This document shows, piece after piece, positions 8,901 to 16,444 of a stretch of DNA of 64,000 bases (position 1 is its first letter; every line of letters starts with the position of its first letter). Origin of the DNA: Permianibacter fluminis (lineage in GTDB: Bacteria; Pseudomonadota; Gammaproteobacteria; Enterobacterales; Permianibacteraceae); the NCBI RefSeq assembly GCF_013179735.1, contig NZ_JABMEG010000002.1, positions 310,001 to 374,000 on the forward strand, given 5' to 3'. The translations under genes were made by a program, and so were the position numbers. The notes beneath the pieces were generated by a model, which saw only the letters and a list, made by a program, of their open reading frames with translations, was not told the origin of the DNA and searched no databases.

Positions 8901-9334
8901 AGCCGATGCACGCCACCGTCAAACAAACCAACCCAGAGTCCGTCCTGACTGTCGGTGCACAAGGCGTTGATGCTGCTGCGCGCGAGCCCGCGTTCACCGC
9001 GGCGCCAAATCCGCAGCGCGTGACCATCGTAACGATTCAGGCCATCGATGGTACCGAGCCAGATAAAGCCATAGCGATCCTGGGCGATGGTCTGCACCGT
9101 GGATTGCGACAGGCCATCATCGGAGCCCAGCGTCAGCAGCCGGGCACCGCTGTCAACCACGGTGACCGCAGCATCAGGGGCCGTGGTGTTGAGGGGCGTG
9201 GTGTTGAGTCGGGTAGCGTCGAGGGTGGCGGTGCCGTTGACAGTTGCTGCACTCGGCAGCGCGCTGGCGCTGTCTGTTGCTGCCCAACCCGCAACCGCCC
9301 AACCCGCAACCGCCAGCGCGGTGAGCCAGTGCAT
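5999..9334 (-). CDS. Two-component-regulator-propeller diguanylate cyclase
   Basis: A 1111-residue membrane sensor. It has an N-terminal signal sequence (MHWLTALAVAGWAVAGWAAT), then a short 5-residue repeat region, then a long run of Reg_prop beta-propeller blades (about residues 65-700) with recurring DGLWVG, GRLWLGT and NGLSNDSFYAI-type strands. A Y_Y_Y domain follows (about 728-800, KYRYRL and GHYQFELRA), then one transmembrane helix near 810, a coiled coil, and a GGDEF domain from about 881. The active-site motif is RYGGEEF with a product-inhibition I-site RxxD (REQD) exactly five residues before it, so it is predicted to make cyclic di-GMP under feedback control. The periplasmic propeller probably senses a ligand, possibly a polysaccharide fragment by analogy with other members. 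It is monocistronic, between two plus-strand units. Confidence 0.9.
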   Translation of the reverse strand: MHWLTALAVAGWAVAGWAATDSASALPSAATVNGTATLDATRLNTTPLNTTAPDAAVTVVDSGARLLTLGSDDGLSQSTVQTIAQDRYGFIWLGTIDGLNRYDGHALRIWRRGERGLARSSINALCTDSQDGLWVGLFDGGVHRLAADTGQLEPLRAGDGSDNGPLPGRLNACLGEPSGPIWFATDTGLSRYLPAQNRFQHWPLAAAQQTDTGQRLLALQQDRNGVLYALSGQAVYRVDNGLQAEAAPTTLAGRAAFSSFLLDGDDVLIGTDNGGLWRWSRRDNSLTAIPLPRFNNPLFISAILRDHAGRLWLGTSEHGVLMQAKPGERWQQLRQHASRHDSLADDHVLSLFESTDGVVWIGTWLGGVSRIDPNQASFHVLRSDPAQPDSLPVSSVRSILAEPDALWVGTDGGGLSLSRDDGEHFQHFQHAPNDANSPVSNHIRVIFRDRAQRLWLGTDGGLDRLDRDRSEQRKFVHVRMPPGTIDSDNQQHIRALSDDAEGNLWIGTWGAGLLRYQPASQRFETIADACGNRVVVLQADLDDSLLIGSDDGGLCRRSRDGTITRLLPANFSVWSLHVDADAIWVGSYGDSMLKLHRRSQRIHRFDQRNGLSNDSFYAILPDNNGRLWLSSNDGLFRFHPDSEKADAYPVSAGLQDREFNSGAGARRADGRLYFGGIKGLNWFEPDQVTLNDVAPRSTISDLQVMQKDWPAAVHSLQQLVLPANQNMLALSFSAQHYSTPSGNKYRYRLRPLESDWNELDGGQHQAYYSQLAPGHYQFELRAGSAAGIWDSAVRTLNIEIQPTFWNSTLARISYTLLGGALLLLLLAQRQRIRNQERALLTGLQQQVASRTRELQEKNDALEKLNSELQHANSRLDTMSLTDPMTGLGNRRMLFRYLEKDAPAILRLHQDGKQQNLPIKKGDLLFFLIDIDHFKRINDSFGHDAGDEVLLAVKDRLQHICREQDYLVRYGGEEFLLVSRYSDRDSSPQLAERIRSVIGDHPFSLSNGARLPVTCSLGYAAFPLNRQDVAAYTCEQVLQVADCLLYAAKHSGRNQWVGAVSTQESRPDLLLHRLRENGASAVATGDVELQYSQRSLRRLRWRADDTESLTEM
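9181..9240 (-). repeat. Four degenerate 15-bp tandem units inside the propeller sensor N terminus
   Basis: Units begin at 9181, 9196, 9211 and 9226. The first two differ at only a few bases (CCGTGGTGTTGAGGG and GCGTGGTGTTGAGTC). They are in frame and encode the repeated block ATLD-ATRLN-TTPLN-TTAPD just after the signal peptide. Confidence 0.75.
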
Positions 9335-9488
9335 ACCGTGTACTCGTAATAAAAAATCAGGACCTGCCTAACAATAGGCGAGTCCGCTGATCCTGCAAGC
9401 TGTTATCGCTGGCTGGCGCCGGCTACCATAGCTGACGGTACCGTCGCCAGCTCATGGCGACAGCGATTGACAAGAAAGGGAGAACAGG

Positions 9489-10238
9489 ATGAACAATGCA
9501 ATCGTGGCCCGACTGGCCTTGACCACAACGCTGCTGCTACCTGCTGCAGTGCTGGCGGAGGATGCAACTGAGGCGACACCGGCCTGGAAAGGCGAAGGTG
9601 AGCTGGGTTATGTCGCGGCGCGCGGCAACACCGATACCGAAACCGTTTCCGGCAAATTGAAACTCGGTTATGCCAGTGGTGCCTGGAGTCACGAACTGGG
9701 TTTGGCGGCGTTGAAGTCGACCGCCGAAGATCCGGACACCGGCGAAGACGAAGAAACCGCCAACCGCTATCAAGTGACTGGGCAAAGCAATTACGCCGTG
9801 TCCGAACGCAGCTATGCCTTTGGCTCGTTCCGCTATGAAAAAGACGAGTTCAGCGGCTATGACCACCAGACCACGCTGGCAGTCGGTTACGGTTATCACT
9901 TTCTGAATGAAGAACTGCACAAGCTGTCGGCCGAAGTCGGTGCCGGTCAACGGCGCAGTGAGCTGATCGATACCGGCGAGAAAGAAAGTGAAACCATCAT
10001 GCGGTTGCGGGTCGCGCACGGTTGGCAATTTACTGCCAGCAGCAAATGGACCAATGATCTGCTGGTCGAAGCGGGCGATGAAAATACCTTCAGCGAATTT
10101 GTCACCGGCCTGAAAGTGGACATGAACAGCAGCTTTGCCATCAAGGTTGCCTACGCAATCCGGCAGAACAGCGAAGTGCCGGATGACCGGGAGAAAACCG
10201 ACACGCTGACCACCATCAATCTGGTGTTCGGTTTCTGA
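9489..10238 (+). CDS. DUF481 family outer-membrane protein (YdiY-like)
   Basis: A 249-residue protein with a clear signal peptide (cleavage after AVLA, about residue 23) and the DUF481 fold: an outer-membrane beta-barrel with alternating hydrophobic strands such as WKGEGELGYVAARGNTDTET, YAFGSFRYEKDEFSGY and a terminal strand ending in phenylalanine (TTINLVFGF), the usual BAM recognition signal. Some relatives are called salt-induced outer-membrane proteins; the substrate or role is not known. The start at 9489 has the Shine-Dalgarno sequence AGGGAG and ACAGG just upstream. The stop codon lies inside the first unit of a 14-bp tandem array that fills the gap to the next gene. Confidence 0.85.
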   Translation: MNNAIVARLALTTTLLLPAAVLAEDATEATPAWKGEGELGYVAARGNTDTETVSGKLKLGYASGAWSHELGLAALKSTAEDPDTGEDEETANRYQVTGQSNYAVSERSYAFGSFRYEKDEFSGYDHQTTLAVGYGYHFLNEELHKLSAEVGAGQRRSELIDTGEKESETIMRLRVAHGWQFTASSKWTNDLLVEAGDENTFSEFVTGLKVDMNSSFAIKVAYAIRQNSEVPDDREKTDTLTTINLVFGF

Positions 10239-10338
10239 TAACCAGTTTGTGAAAAGCGGTTTCAGAAAGCCAGTCTCAGAAAACCGGTTTCGGAAAACCA
10301 GTATCTGAAAACCAGTATCTGAAATCGGATCTTTGAAT
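10227..10338. repeat. Eight degenerate 14-bp tandem units between DUF481 and glycerate kinase genes
   Basis: Head-to-tail 14-bp units start at 10227, 10241, 10255, 10269, 10283, 10297, 10311 and 10325. Two adjacent units (10297 and 10311) are identical, ACCAGTATCTGAAA, and the others differ by two to six bases. The first unit contains the last codons and the TGA of the DUF481 gene, and the last contains a possible TTG start of the next gene. Confidence 0.9.
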
Positions 10339-10356
10339 ACGGAGAGCAAAAAGAAC

Positions 10357-11637
10357 GTGGCCAGTGTGACTGCTCGCGTGCCGTCCGCACCGCTGCTGAA
10401 ACAACTGGCCGCGGCGGCGCTGCAATACGCTGACGGCGAGCGGGCAGTGACGCTGACGCTCACGCAACAGCCGATCAGCGGACCGGTTCGGCTGTTGGCG
10501 CTGGGCAAAGCGGCCGCCGCGATGTGGCGTGGTGCTGCACGCAGCGTTGGCAGCCAGCTGCGGGCAGCACTCGTGATTGCGCCCTCGCCTGCCAGCGAAT
10601 CTGATCGTGCGGTCGCTGCTGTGTCACCGCAGTGGCAGCTCGGCGGCCATCCGCTGCCCAATGCCGATTCGCTCGCAGCCGGCGCGGCGGCAATGGAGTT
10701 CGTCAGGCAGAGTGCGGCGGATGAAACCTTGTTGGTGTTGTTGTCGGGCGGCGCATCGGCGCTGTGCGACGTGCTGGTCGATGGGGTCAGTCTTGCCGAC
10801 GTGCAGGCGCTGCAGCAGGCCTTGTTGGCGGCCAATTTGCCGATCGAGGCGATCAATGCGGTCCGGCAATCGTTGTCGCAGATCAAGGCCGGTGGTCTGG
10901 CGCGTTGTTGCCCGGCGGCCGTGCCGGTGCGCCAACTGATCATCTCCGATGTGCCGAATGATGATCTGCAGGTCATCGGTTCCGCACCGTTCATCGTATC
11001 GGCAGCTCGGACGGTGAACCCCGAATGGCTGCCGGCGCCGTGGCCGCAATGGCTGCGACAGCATGCGCCTCGTCATTGTTCGGAGCGCCAGTCGCCCGCG
11101 CTTGTGCCAGTGAACCCGGGCCCGCTAGCTCACGTGCAGACGGAGGTGATCGCCAGCAATCGCAGCGTGCGGCAAGCACTGCAACAGCTGGCGATGCAAG
11201 GTGGTTATCCGGTGGTGGTCAATCAAGACTTTGCCGGTGACTGTGCCAGCGTGACTGCGCAGATTGCCGCACAGCTGCGGTGCGGGTCGCCCGGTCTGTA
11301 TCTGTTTGGCGGTGAATGCCATCTGCAATTGCCGAACCGGCCCGGCCGTGGTGGTCGCAATCAGCATCTGGCCCTGAGTTTGGCGGTCGAGTTGGCGGGA
11401 CTGCCGGACATAGCGGTGCTCAGTCTGGCAACCGATGGCGTGGATGGTCAGTCCGATGCCGCGGGCGCACTGTTTGAAAGCGGCAGGTGGCCGGTCACGT
11501 CGGCGCAACAGGCCGAGGCAAGTGCAGCACTCGCCGGCGCCAGCAGCTATGATTGCTGGCAACGTCTTGGCGGCTTGCTGTTCACTGGCCCAACCGGCAG
11601 CAATGTTGCCGATTTGCTGTTTTGCTTGAAAAGCTGA
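10357..11637 (+). CDS. Glycerate 2-kinase-like protein (DUF4147/MOFRL family)
   Basis: About 426 residues, the normal length of the GckA/TtuD glycerate kinase family, which phosphorylates D-glycerate to 2-phosphoglycerate. The N-terminal DUF4147 domain shows LLALGKAAAAMW, GGHPLPNADSLAAGAAA and the glycine-rich VLLSGGASALC. The C-terminal MOFRL domain shows YLFGGECHL, GRGGRNQHLALSLA and LATDGVDGQSDAAGA. I chose the GTG at 10357 because GGAGAG lies 11-12 bases upstream. A TTG at 10333 would also open the frame but sits in the last unit of the tandem array with no good ribosome site. It is unlinked to other glycerate or glyoxylate genes here, so the pathway (glyoxylate or tartrate use, or serine turnover) is not shown. 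Confidence 0.85.
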   Translation: MASVTARVPSAPLLKQLAAAALQYADGERAVTLTLTQQPISGPVRLLALGKAAAAMWRGAARSVGSQLRAALVIAPSPASESDRAVAAVSPQWQLGGHPLPNADSLAAGAAAMEFVRQSAADETLLVLLSGGASALCDVLVDGVSLADVQALQQALLAANLPIEAINAVRQSLSQIKAGGLARCCPAAVPVRQLIISDVPNDDLQVIGSAPFIVSAARTVNPEWLPAPWPQWLRQHAPRHCSERQSPALVPVNPGPLAHVQTEVIASNRSVRQALQQLAMQGGYPVVVNQDFAGDCASVTAQIAAQLRCGSPGLYLFGGECHLQLPNRPGRGGRNQHLALSLAVELAGLPDIAVLSLATDGVDGQSDAAGALFESGRWPVTSAQQAEASAALAGASSYDCWQRLGGLLFTGPTGSNVADLLFCLKS

Positions 11638-11771
11638 CGACTGCAATCCGCAGGGTTTTAAAGCGCGCTTGTCGGAACTGTGACACTCTGTTTGCGGGTA
11701 GAGCTGAAATACTTAAGTACAGAAATACAGAATCGCCATTTCTCCAGAATCATCGTGATGGAACTGTCCAC
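11638..11771. other. Leader of the second MoxR module
   Basis: A 134-bp gap. It is AT-richer than its surroundings and contains a short degenerate direct repeat (GAAATACTTAAG, then GAAATACAGAAT) near 11707-11735. No convincing -35/-10 pair was found. Confidence 0.3.
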
Positions 11772-12692
11772 GTGAGCCAAGCCGAACTGCAAGCTGTTCT
11801 GAACCTTCTCAATCGCATCATCGTTGGCAAGCCGCAGGTGATCCGGCTGGCGCTGACCTGTCTGCTCGGTCGCGGCCATTTGCTGATGGAAGATTTGCCC
11901 GGGATGGGCAAAACCACCTTGGCGCAGGCGCTGGCGCGAGTGCTCGGCTTGCAGTTTCAGCGTATTCAATTTACGGCGGATTTGCTGCCAGCCGATATTC
12001 TCGGCAGTTCCATATTCAATCGCGGTGACAACAAGTTCGAGTTTCATCCGGGCCCGGTATTCACTCAAGTGCTGCTGGCCGATGAAGTCAACCGGGCCAC
12101 GCCGAAAACCCAGAGCGCGCTGCTGGAAGCGATGGCCGAACAGCAGGTCACCGTCGAAGGTGCGACCCGGGCCTTGCCGCAACCGTTTTTTGTCATCGCG
12201 ACGCAAAACCCGTTGCATCAAATCGGCACCTATCCGTTGCCGGAGTCGCAACTCGATCGCTTTCTGATGCGGCTCGCGGTCGGCTATCCCGACATCAAGG
12301 CCGAGCGGGAGTTGCTCCGCGGTGAAGATCGGCAGCAGTTGCTGACGACATTGAAAACACAGGTTTCCGCCGCGCAGCTGATGGCCTGGCAACAGGCTGT
12401 CGAGCAGGTCAAAGTCAGCGACACCTTGCTCGACTATGTGCAATTGCTGCTGACGGCAACTCGTACCGGCAGCGTGTTCCTACACGGGCTGAGTCCCCGC
12501 GCCGGTTTGGCGCTGCTGCGGGCCGCCCGCGCCTATGCCTTCGTCAATGGTCGCGATCATGTTCTGCCGGATGATGTGCAAGCGGTGTTTGTTCCGGTCG
12601 CGGCGCACCGGCTCTGGCTGCGCGATGCCCGTGAGGAGCACAGCGAGCGGGCCGTGCTGGAATTGCTGAAATCCGTGCCGGTGCCGATGTAA
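11772..12692 (+). CDS. MoxR family AAA+ ATPase (module 2)
   Basis: A 306-residue MoxR ATPase with Walker A EDLPGMGKTTLA at about 40-51, Walker B VLLADEVNRATPKTQ, and sensor region IATQNPLHQIGTYPLPESQLDRF. It starts the classic three-gene set MoxR-DUF58-TgpA transglutaminase. The open frame extends to 11553 inside the preceding gene, but the conserved protein begins at GTG 11772 (MSQAELQAVL). The ribosome site there is weak (GATGGA about ten bases upstream). It shares the AAA+ core with the MoxR at 1124, but its Walker A (DLPGMGKT against EGAPGLAKT) and flanks differ, so the two are old paralogues and not a recent duplication. Confidence 0.92.
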   Translation: MSQAELQAVLNLLNRIIVGKPQVIRLALTCLLGRGHLLMEDLPGMGKTTLAQALARVLGLQFQRIQFTADLLPADILGSSIFNRGDNKFEFHPGPVFTQVLLADEVNRATPKTQSALLEAMAEQQVTVEGATRALPQPFFVIATQNPLHQIGTYPLPESQLDRFLMRLAVGYPDIKAERELLRGEDRQQLLTTLKTQVSAAQLMAWQQAVEQVKVSDTLLDYVQLLLTATRTGSVFLHGLSPRAGLALLRAARAYAFVNGRDHVLPDDVQAVFVPVAAHRLWLRDAREEHSERAVLELLKSVPVPM

Positions 12693-12723
12693 TGCAATCG
12701 GTTTGTAAGCACTGAGCGCGGCC

Positions 12724-13728
12724 ATGGTTTCCTCGCTGGTCAATGCGGTTGCCCGCTCGCCACTGCCGCTGTTTCCGCGCTGGTGGCGAGGCCGCTTCGC
12801 GTCGTGGATCGAGCGACGCTTGCTGGCGACGCCGGAGCTGCGGCTCAGTCATCGCGAGATTTTCATTTTTCCGTCGCGCGGCGGCTGGTTGTTCATCTGC
12901 GTTGGTTTTCTGATTCTGGTTGGCGCGTCCAATTACCAGAACAATCTCGGTTTGGTGTTGGCATTCTGGCTGGGTTCGCTGGGCGTGCTGGCAAAGTTCC
13001 TGAGTTTTCGCAATGTACTCGGTGTGCGCTTGCGCGCCGGCGATCCGTCGCCGACCTTTGCCGGCGAAACCTTGCGCTTTCCGATTTGGCTGGATGACCC
13101 GGATGGCCGCGCCCACTCGGCCATTTCGGTTGGCCTGACTTCAACCTCCGATGAAGCCTGGGATGTGCCGCCGCAAGGCGCGGTCTGTGCCGAATTGTTG
13201 GTGCCGGCGCAGCAGCGTGGCTGGCAGGACATGCCGCGGTTTTGTCTGCAATCGCTGGCACCGTTTGGCTGGTTGAGGGTTTGGAGCTGGCCGAAGCTGA
13301 GCGCGCGGGCGCTGGTGTATCCGGCGCCGCTGGCGCCGCCGTGGCCTTTGCAACCGCAGGGCGACGGTGACGGCAAACACGCACAGCCGGTCAGTGGCAG
13401 CGAAGATTTCGCCGGTCATCGCAGTTGGCGCCAGGGCGACTCCTTGCGGCAAGTCGACTGGAAAGCCTATGCGCGTGAACGCGGCCTGCATCTGCGTTTG
13501 TTTGTTGCACCGAGCGGCGATGAATGGTGGTTTCGGCTGCGGGATTTGCCGGCCGCTGATCGCGAGACCCAGCTGAGCTGGCTGTGCTTTCTGTTGCTGG
13601 AGGCCGAGCGCAAAGGCCAGCGTTATGGTCTGGAACTGGGCGCCGGCACTGCCGGTGCAGAAAAATTTCCTCCCGATCAAGGCGACGTGCATTTGCATCG
13701 CTGCCTGAAAGCCCTGGCGTTGTTTTGA
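12724..13728 (+). CDS. DUF58 domain membrane protein (module 2)
   Basis: A 334-residue protein with two adjacent transmembrane segments (GWLFICVGFLILVGASNY and LGLVLAFWLGSLGVLAKFL, about residues 58-97) followed by a cytoplasmic DUF58 region with the signature EDFAGHRSWRQGDSLRQVDW and KAYARERGLHLR. It lies 31 bp after moxR and 31 bp before the transglutaminase gene, so the three are one operon. Known for the family: it probably interacts with MoxR. The difference from the module 1 DUF58 (1-595) is the membrane anchor, which suggests the two modules work at different cell locations. Confidence 0.88.
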   Translation: MVSSLVNAVARSPLPLFPRWWRGRFASWIERRLLATPELRLSHREIFIFPSRGGWLFICVGFLILVGASNYQNNLGLVLAFWLGSLGVLAKFLSFRNVLGVRLRAGDPSPTFAGETLRFPIWLDDPDGRAHSAISVGLTSTSDEAWDVPPQGAVCAELLVPAQQRGWQDMPRFCLQSLAPFGWLRVWSWPKLSARALVYPAPLAPPWPLQPQGDGDGKHAQPVSGSEDFAGHRSWRQGDSLRQVDWKAYARERGLHLRLFVAPSGDEWWFRLRDLPAADRETQLSWLCFLLLEAERKGQRYGLELGAGTAGAEKFPPDQGDVHLHRCLKALALF

Positions 13729-13759
13729 TCATGGCACGACCGATGCGGGTGGCCCGCTG

Positions 13760-15718
13760 ATGAAGCGCTTCGAACTCGACCGACCGGGCGTGCGACCACT
13801 GCTGCTGCTGGCGATCAGTGCGGCGCTGCTGCCACTGTGGCTGAAAACACCGGCCTGGGTTGGAGCGGTCAGCGCGTTGGTGTTGCTGTCGGCACTCGGT
13901 GTCGGCAAGCGCTTGCCGCGTTGGTTACTGCTCAGTCTGGTAATCGCCGCCAGCGCTGGCGTCGTGTTTCAACACAAGGGTTTGTTCACCCGCGACGCGG
14001 GGTTGTCCTTGATTGTGTTGATGGCCAGCTTCAAATTGCTGGAGCTGAAAAATTATCGCGATGCGATGCTGATCAGTGCGTTGACATTTTTCCTGAGCTT
14101 TGTCGGGCTGCTGTTTTACCAGTCGCTGGCGGTTGCGCTGTATTTGTTTTTGCTGTTGCCATTGCACACGGCGGCGGTGCTGGTGCTGCATCGACTCGAA
14201 GGGTGGCGTGGCTTGCTGGTGCTGGCCAAAGACAGTGGTCGTTTTGTTTTGCTGGCGTTGCCTTTGGTGGCGCTGTTGTATCTGTTTTTTCCACGGCTTT
14301 CCGCGCCGCTGTGGCGCCTGCCCGGCAGTGGTGTCACCGGGCCTACCGACTCGATGACCATCGGCGATGTCCAGTCACTGGTGCTGTCCGATGAATTGGC
14401 TTTCCGGGTCAAATTTGACGGCCCGCCACCACCAGAGAATGAGCGCTATTGGCGTGGCACTGTGCTCGCTGATTTTGATGGCTTGGCCTGGACCGTCGGC
14501 ATGCCGCAGGCACCCGAAAAAATAGAGTCGCTGGGACCGGTGCAGCGCTACAAAGTGGCGCTGGAGCCGACCCGTTTGCGCTGGCTCTATGCGCTGGACA
14601 TTCCGCAGACGGTCGATTCGCCGCTGCAAACACGTCGGGCCTGGAATGCCACCTTGCTGACCTACAGTTTTGTCCGGCAGCGAGTCGATTACAGCGTGGA
14701 GTCGTTGCTGAAGTATCGGCTCGGTGCCGACGCAACCGAAAAACAATTGCAGCCCTACCTTGCCTTGCCCGACAGCGGCAATCCTCAGGCGCGGCAGTAT
14801 GCCCGGCAGCTGCGCCAGCGCCATCCCGATCCGCTTCAGTTCACTGAGCAGTTGCTGCGCACCATCCATACCGACAATTATTGGTATACGCTGCAAGTGC
14901 CGGAACTGAGCGAGGATATTGTCGATGACTTCTGGTTCAACAAGAAGCGCGGCTTCTGCGAACACTACGCCAATGCGGTGACGTTTCTGCTGCGTGCCGG
15001 TGGCGTGCCGGCACGGGTCGTGGTCGGTTACCAGGGCGGGGAATGGAATCCTTACGGCGAATTTCTGACCGTGCGCCATCTCGATGCTCATGCCTGGCTG
15101 GAATTCTGGCAACAAGACAAGGGCTGGACCCGGCTCGATCCGACGGCGGCGATATCGCCGGCGCGCATCGATGAGTCCTATCTGCAGCGCATCGCCAAAC
15201 GCGATGCGCTGATGGCATTTGAAGGTTGGGACAGCGTCGCCAATACCGTGGCTGACGCGGGTGGTTGGGCGGTGACGCAATGGTGGCAGGAAGCCAATCG
15301 CTGGTTTGAAGCCAACGTCAGCCAATTCAATGCCGATCTGCAGCAGGATTGGCTGCAAAATCTCGGCTTGCCGAAATTGTCGATGGCGGACATGGTCCGC
15401 ATTCTGGTGTTTGGTGTGCTGACCCTGATGTTTGCCAGTGCCTGGTTCATTCTGCGGGCGCGGCCGATACGGGACCCGGTGGCGCGTGTTTATGCCGCGT
15501 TCTGTGCCAAATTGGCCCGCGCCGGTATCCGGCGTGAGCCGCACGAAACCCCGCAGGACTTTTTGCGCCGGGCGCAGCGTGCCTTTCCGGCCGAGCGCGG
15601 CGAGCTGCGCGCCTTCATTGATTGCTATCTGGCACTGCGCTACGCCGAAATCGGATCGTTACGCGAGTTGCATGCGCAGTGGCGGCGCCTGCGTTGGCGC
15701 CGGTTGAAAGTGCTCTGA
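13760..15718 (+). CDS. TgpA-type membrane transglutaminase (DUF3488/transglutaminase/DUF4129)
   Basis: A 652-residue protein. Several transmembrane helices occupy residues 1-190 (DUF3488), a periplasmic transglutaminase-like domain follows, another helix lies near 545-565, and a DUF4129-like cytoplasmic tail ends the protein. The papain-like triad is complete: Cys400 in KRGFCEHYA, His444 in DAHAW and Asp460 in RLDPTAA. Related TgpA of Pseudomonas aeruginosa is an essential-reported periplasmic transglutaminase in the same gene arrangement, but its substrate is unclear. It closes the MoxR-DUF58-TgpA operon. Its stop codon falls inside the first unit of a 15-bp tandem repeat. Confidence 0.92.
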   Translation: MKRFELDRPGVRPLLLLAISAALLPLWLKTPAWVGAVSALVLLSALGVGKRLPRWLLLSLVIAASAGVVFQHKGLFTRDAGLSLIVLMASFKLLELKNYRDAMLISALTFFLSFVGLLFYQSLAVALYLFLLLPLHTAAVLVLHRLEGWRGLLVLAKDSGRFVLLALPLVALLYLFFPRLSAPLWRLPGSGVTGPTDSMTIGDVQSLVLSDELAFRVKFDGPPPPENERYWRGTVLADFDGLAWTVGMPQAPEKIESLGPVQRYKVALEPTRLRWLYALDIPQTVDSPLQTRRAWNATLLTYSFVRQRVDYSVESLLKYRLGADATEKQLQPYLALPDSGNPQARQYARQLRQRHPDPLQFTEQLLRTIHTDNYWYTLQVPELSEDIVDDFWFNKKRGFCEHYANAVTFLLRAGGVPARVVVGYQGGEWNPYGEFLTVRHLDAHAWLEFWQQDKGWTRLDPTAAISPARIDESYLQRIAKRDALMAFEGWDSVANTVADAGGWAVTQWWQEANRWFEANVSQFNADLQQDWLQNLGLPKLSMADMVRILVFGVLTLMFASAWFILRARPIRDPVARVYAAFCAKLARAGIRREPHETPQDFLRRAQRAFPAERGELRAFIDCYLALRYAEIGSLRELHAQWRRLRWRRLKVL

Positions 15719-15768
15719 CTCACGGCATTCTGATTCACGGTGCTCTGATTCACGATGCTCTGATTCAC
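15706..15768. repeat. Four degenerate 15-bp tandem units across the tgpA stop codon
   Basis: Units start at 15706, 15721, 15736 and 15751. The last two are CACGGTGCTCTGATT and CACGATGCTCTGATT. The first unit contains GTG CTC TGA, the end of the transglutaminase gene, so the array looks like serial duplication of the gene's terminal 15 bp. A fifth partial unit starts at 15766. Confidence 0.88.
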
Positions 15769-15796
15769 GACACGGCGCGCACAGGCGTTGTCCCGG

Positions 15797-15802
15797 TATA
15801 AT
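15797..15802 (+). promoter_or_regulatory. -10 box upstream of miaE
   Basis: A perfect TATAAT followed directly by the GC-rich TCGCGCC lies 40 bp before the miaE ATG. No recognisable -35 box is found at 16-18 bp upstream. Confidence 0.4.
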
Positions 15803-15841
15803 TCGCGCCAATTTTCTTATCTCTTTTTTGCGAGCGGTTTG

Positions 15842-16444
15842 ATGAGTCTTGCTGACGTCCGTGCCTTTTTGCACTGCGAAACCCCTGCTGGCTGGTTGGC
15901 CCGCGCCAATGACGAGTTGCCGACGCTGCTGATCGACCACGCCCATTGCGAGAAAAAAGCCGCCTCGACAGCCATGAGCCTGATGCACCGTTTTCCCGAA
16001 CGGCATGAACTGCAGCATCAGCTATCGCGACTGGCCCGGGAAGAGCTGCGGCACTTTGAGCAGGTCATGGACTTGATGCAGGCGCGCAACGTGCCATTCA
16101 CGGCCCTGTCGCCGGCACGCTATGCCATCGGTTTGCGCAGCCACACCCGGAAACCGGATCAGGAGTTTTTGATCGATGTGCTGATTGCAGGCGCCTATAT
16201 CGAAGCGCGCTCCTGCGAACGCTTTGCCGCACTGGCCGAGGTTGTGCGCGATGAGGAGCTGGCGACCTACTATCGCTTTTTGCTCCGTTCGGAGTCGCGG
16301 CATTTCCGCAATTATCTGGGCTTGGCGAAGCTCTACGCAGAAGGGGATATCACTGAGCGGGTGCGTGAATTTGGTGTGTGGGAATCGGAGTTGATTCTGC
16401 TGCCGGATGAGCAGTACCGGTTTCACAGTGGGGTGCCTGTGTGA
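15842..16444 (+). CDS. miaE: tRNA-(ms2io6A)-hydroxylase MiaE
   Basis: A 200-residue non-haem diiron monooxygenase. It hydroxylates the isopentenyl group of ms2i6A at position 37 of tRNAs reading UNN codons, after MiaA and MiaB. The four-helix ferritin-like ligand pattern is visible: HAHCEKKAAS, REELRHFEQV, YIEARSCERF and SESRHFRNY, which supply the Glu and EXXH residues. The frame is open to a TTG at 15788, but that overlaps the perfect -10 box TATAAT, so the ATG at 15842 is preferred. An AT-richer orphan gene overlaps its stop codon by four bases (GTGA). Confidence 0.92.
   Translation: MSLADVRAFLHCETPAGWLARANDELPTLLIDHAHCEKKAASTAMSLMHRFPERHELQHQLSRLAREELRHFEQVMDLMQARNVPFTALSPARYAIGLRSHTRKPDQEFLIDVLIAGAYIEARSCERFAALAEVVRDEELATYYRFLLRSESRHFRNYLGLAKLYAEGDITERVREFGVWESELILLPDEQYRFHSGVPV

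Noticed and set aside
15788-15841. Upstream TTG start for miaE
   Set aside because: It would overlap a perfect TATAAT box and adds 18 non-conserved residues.
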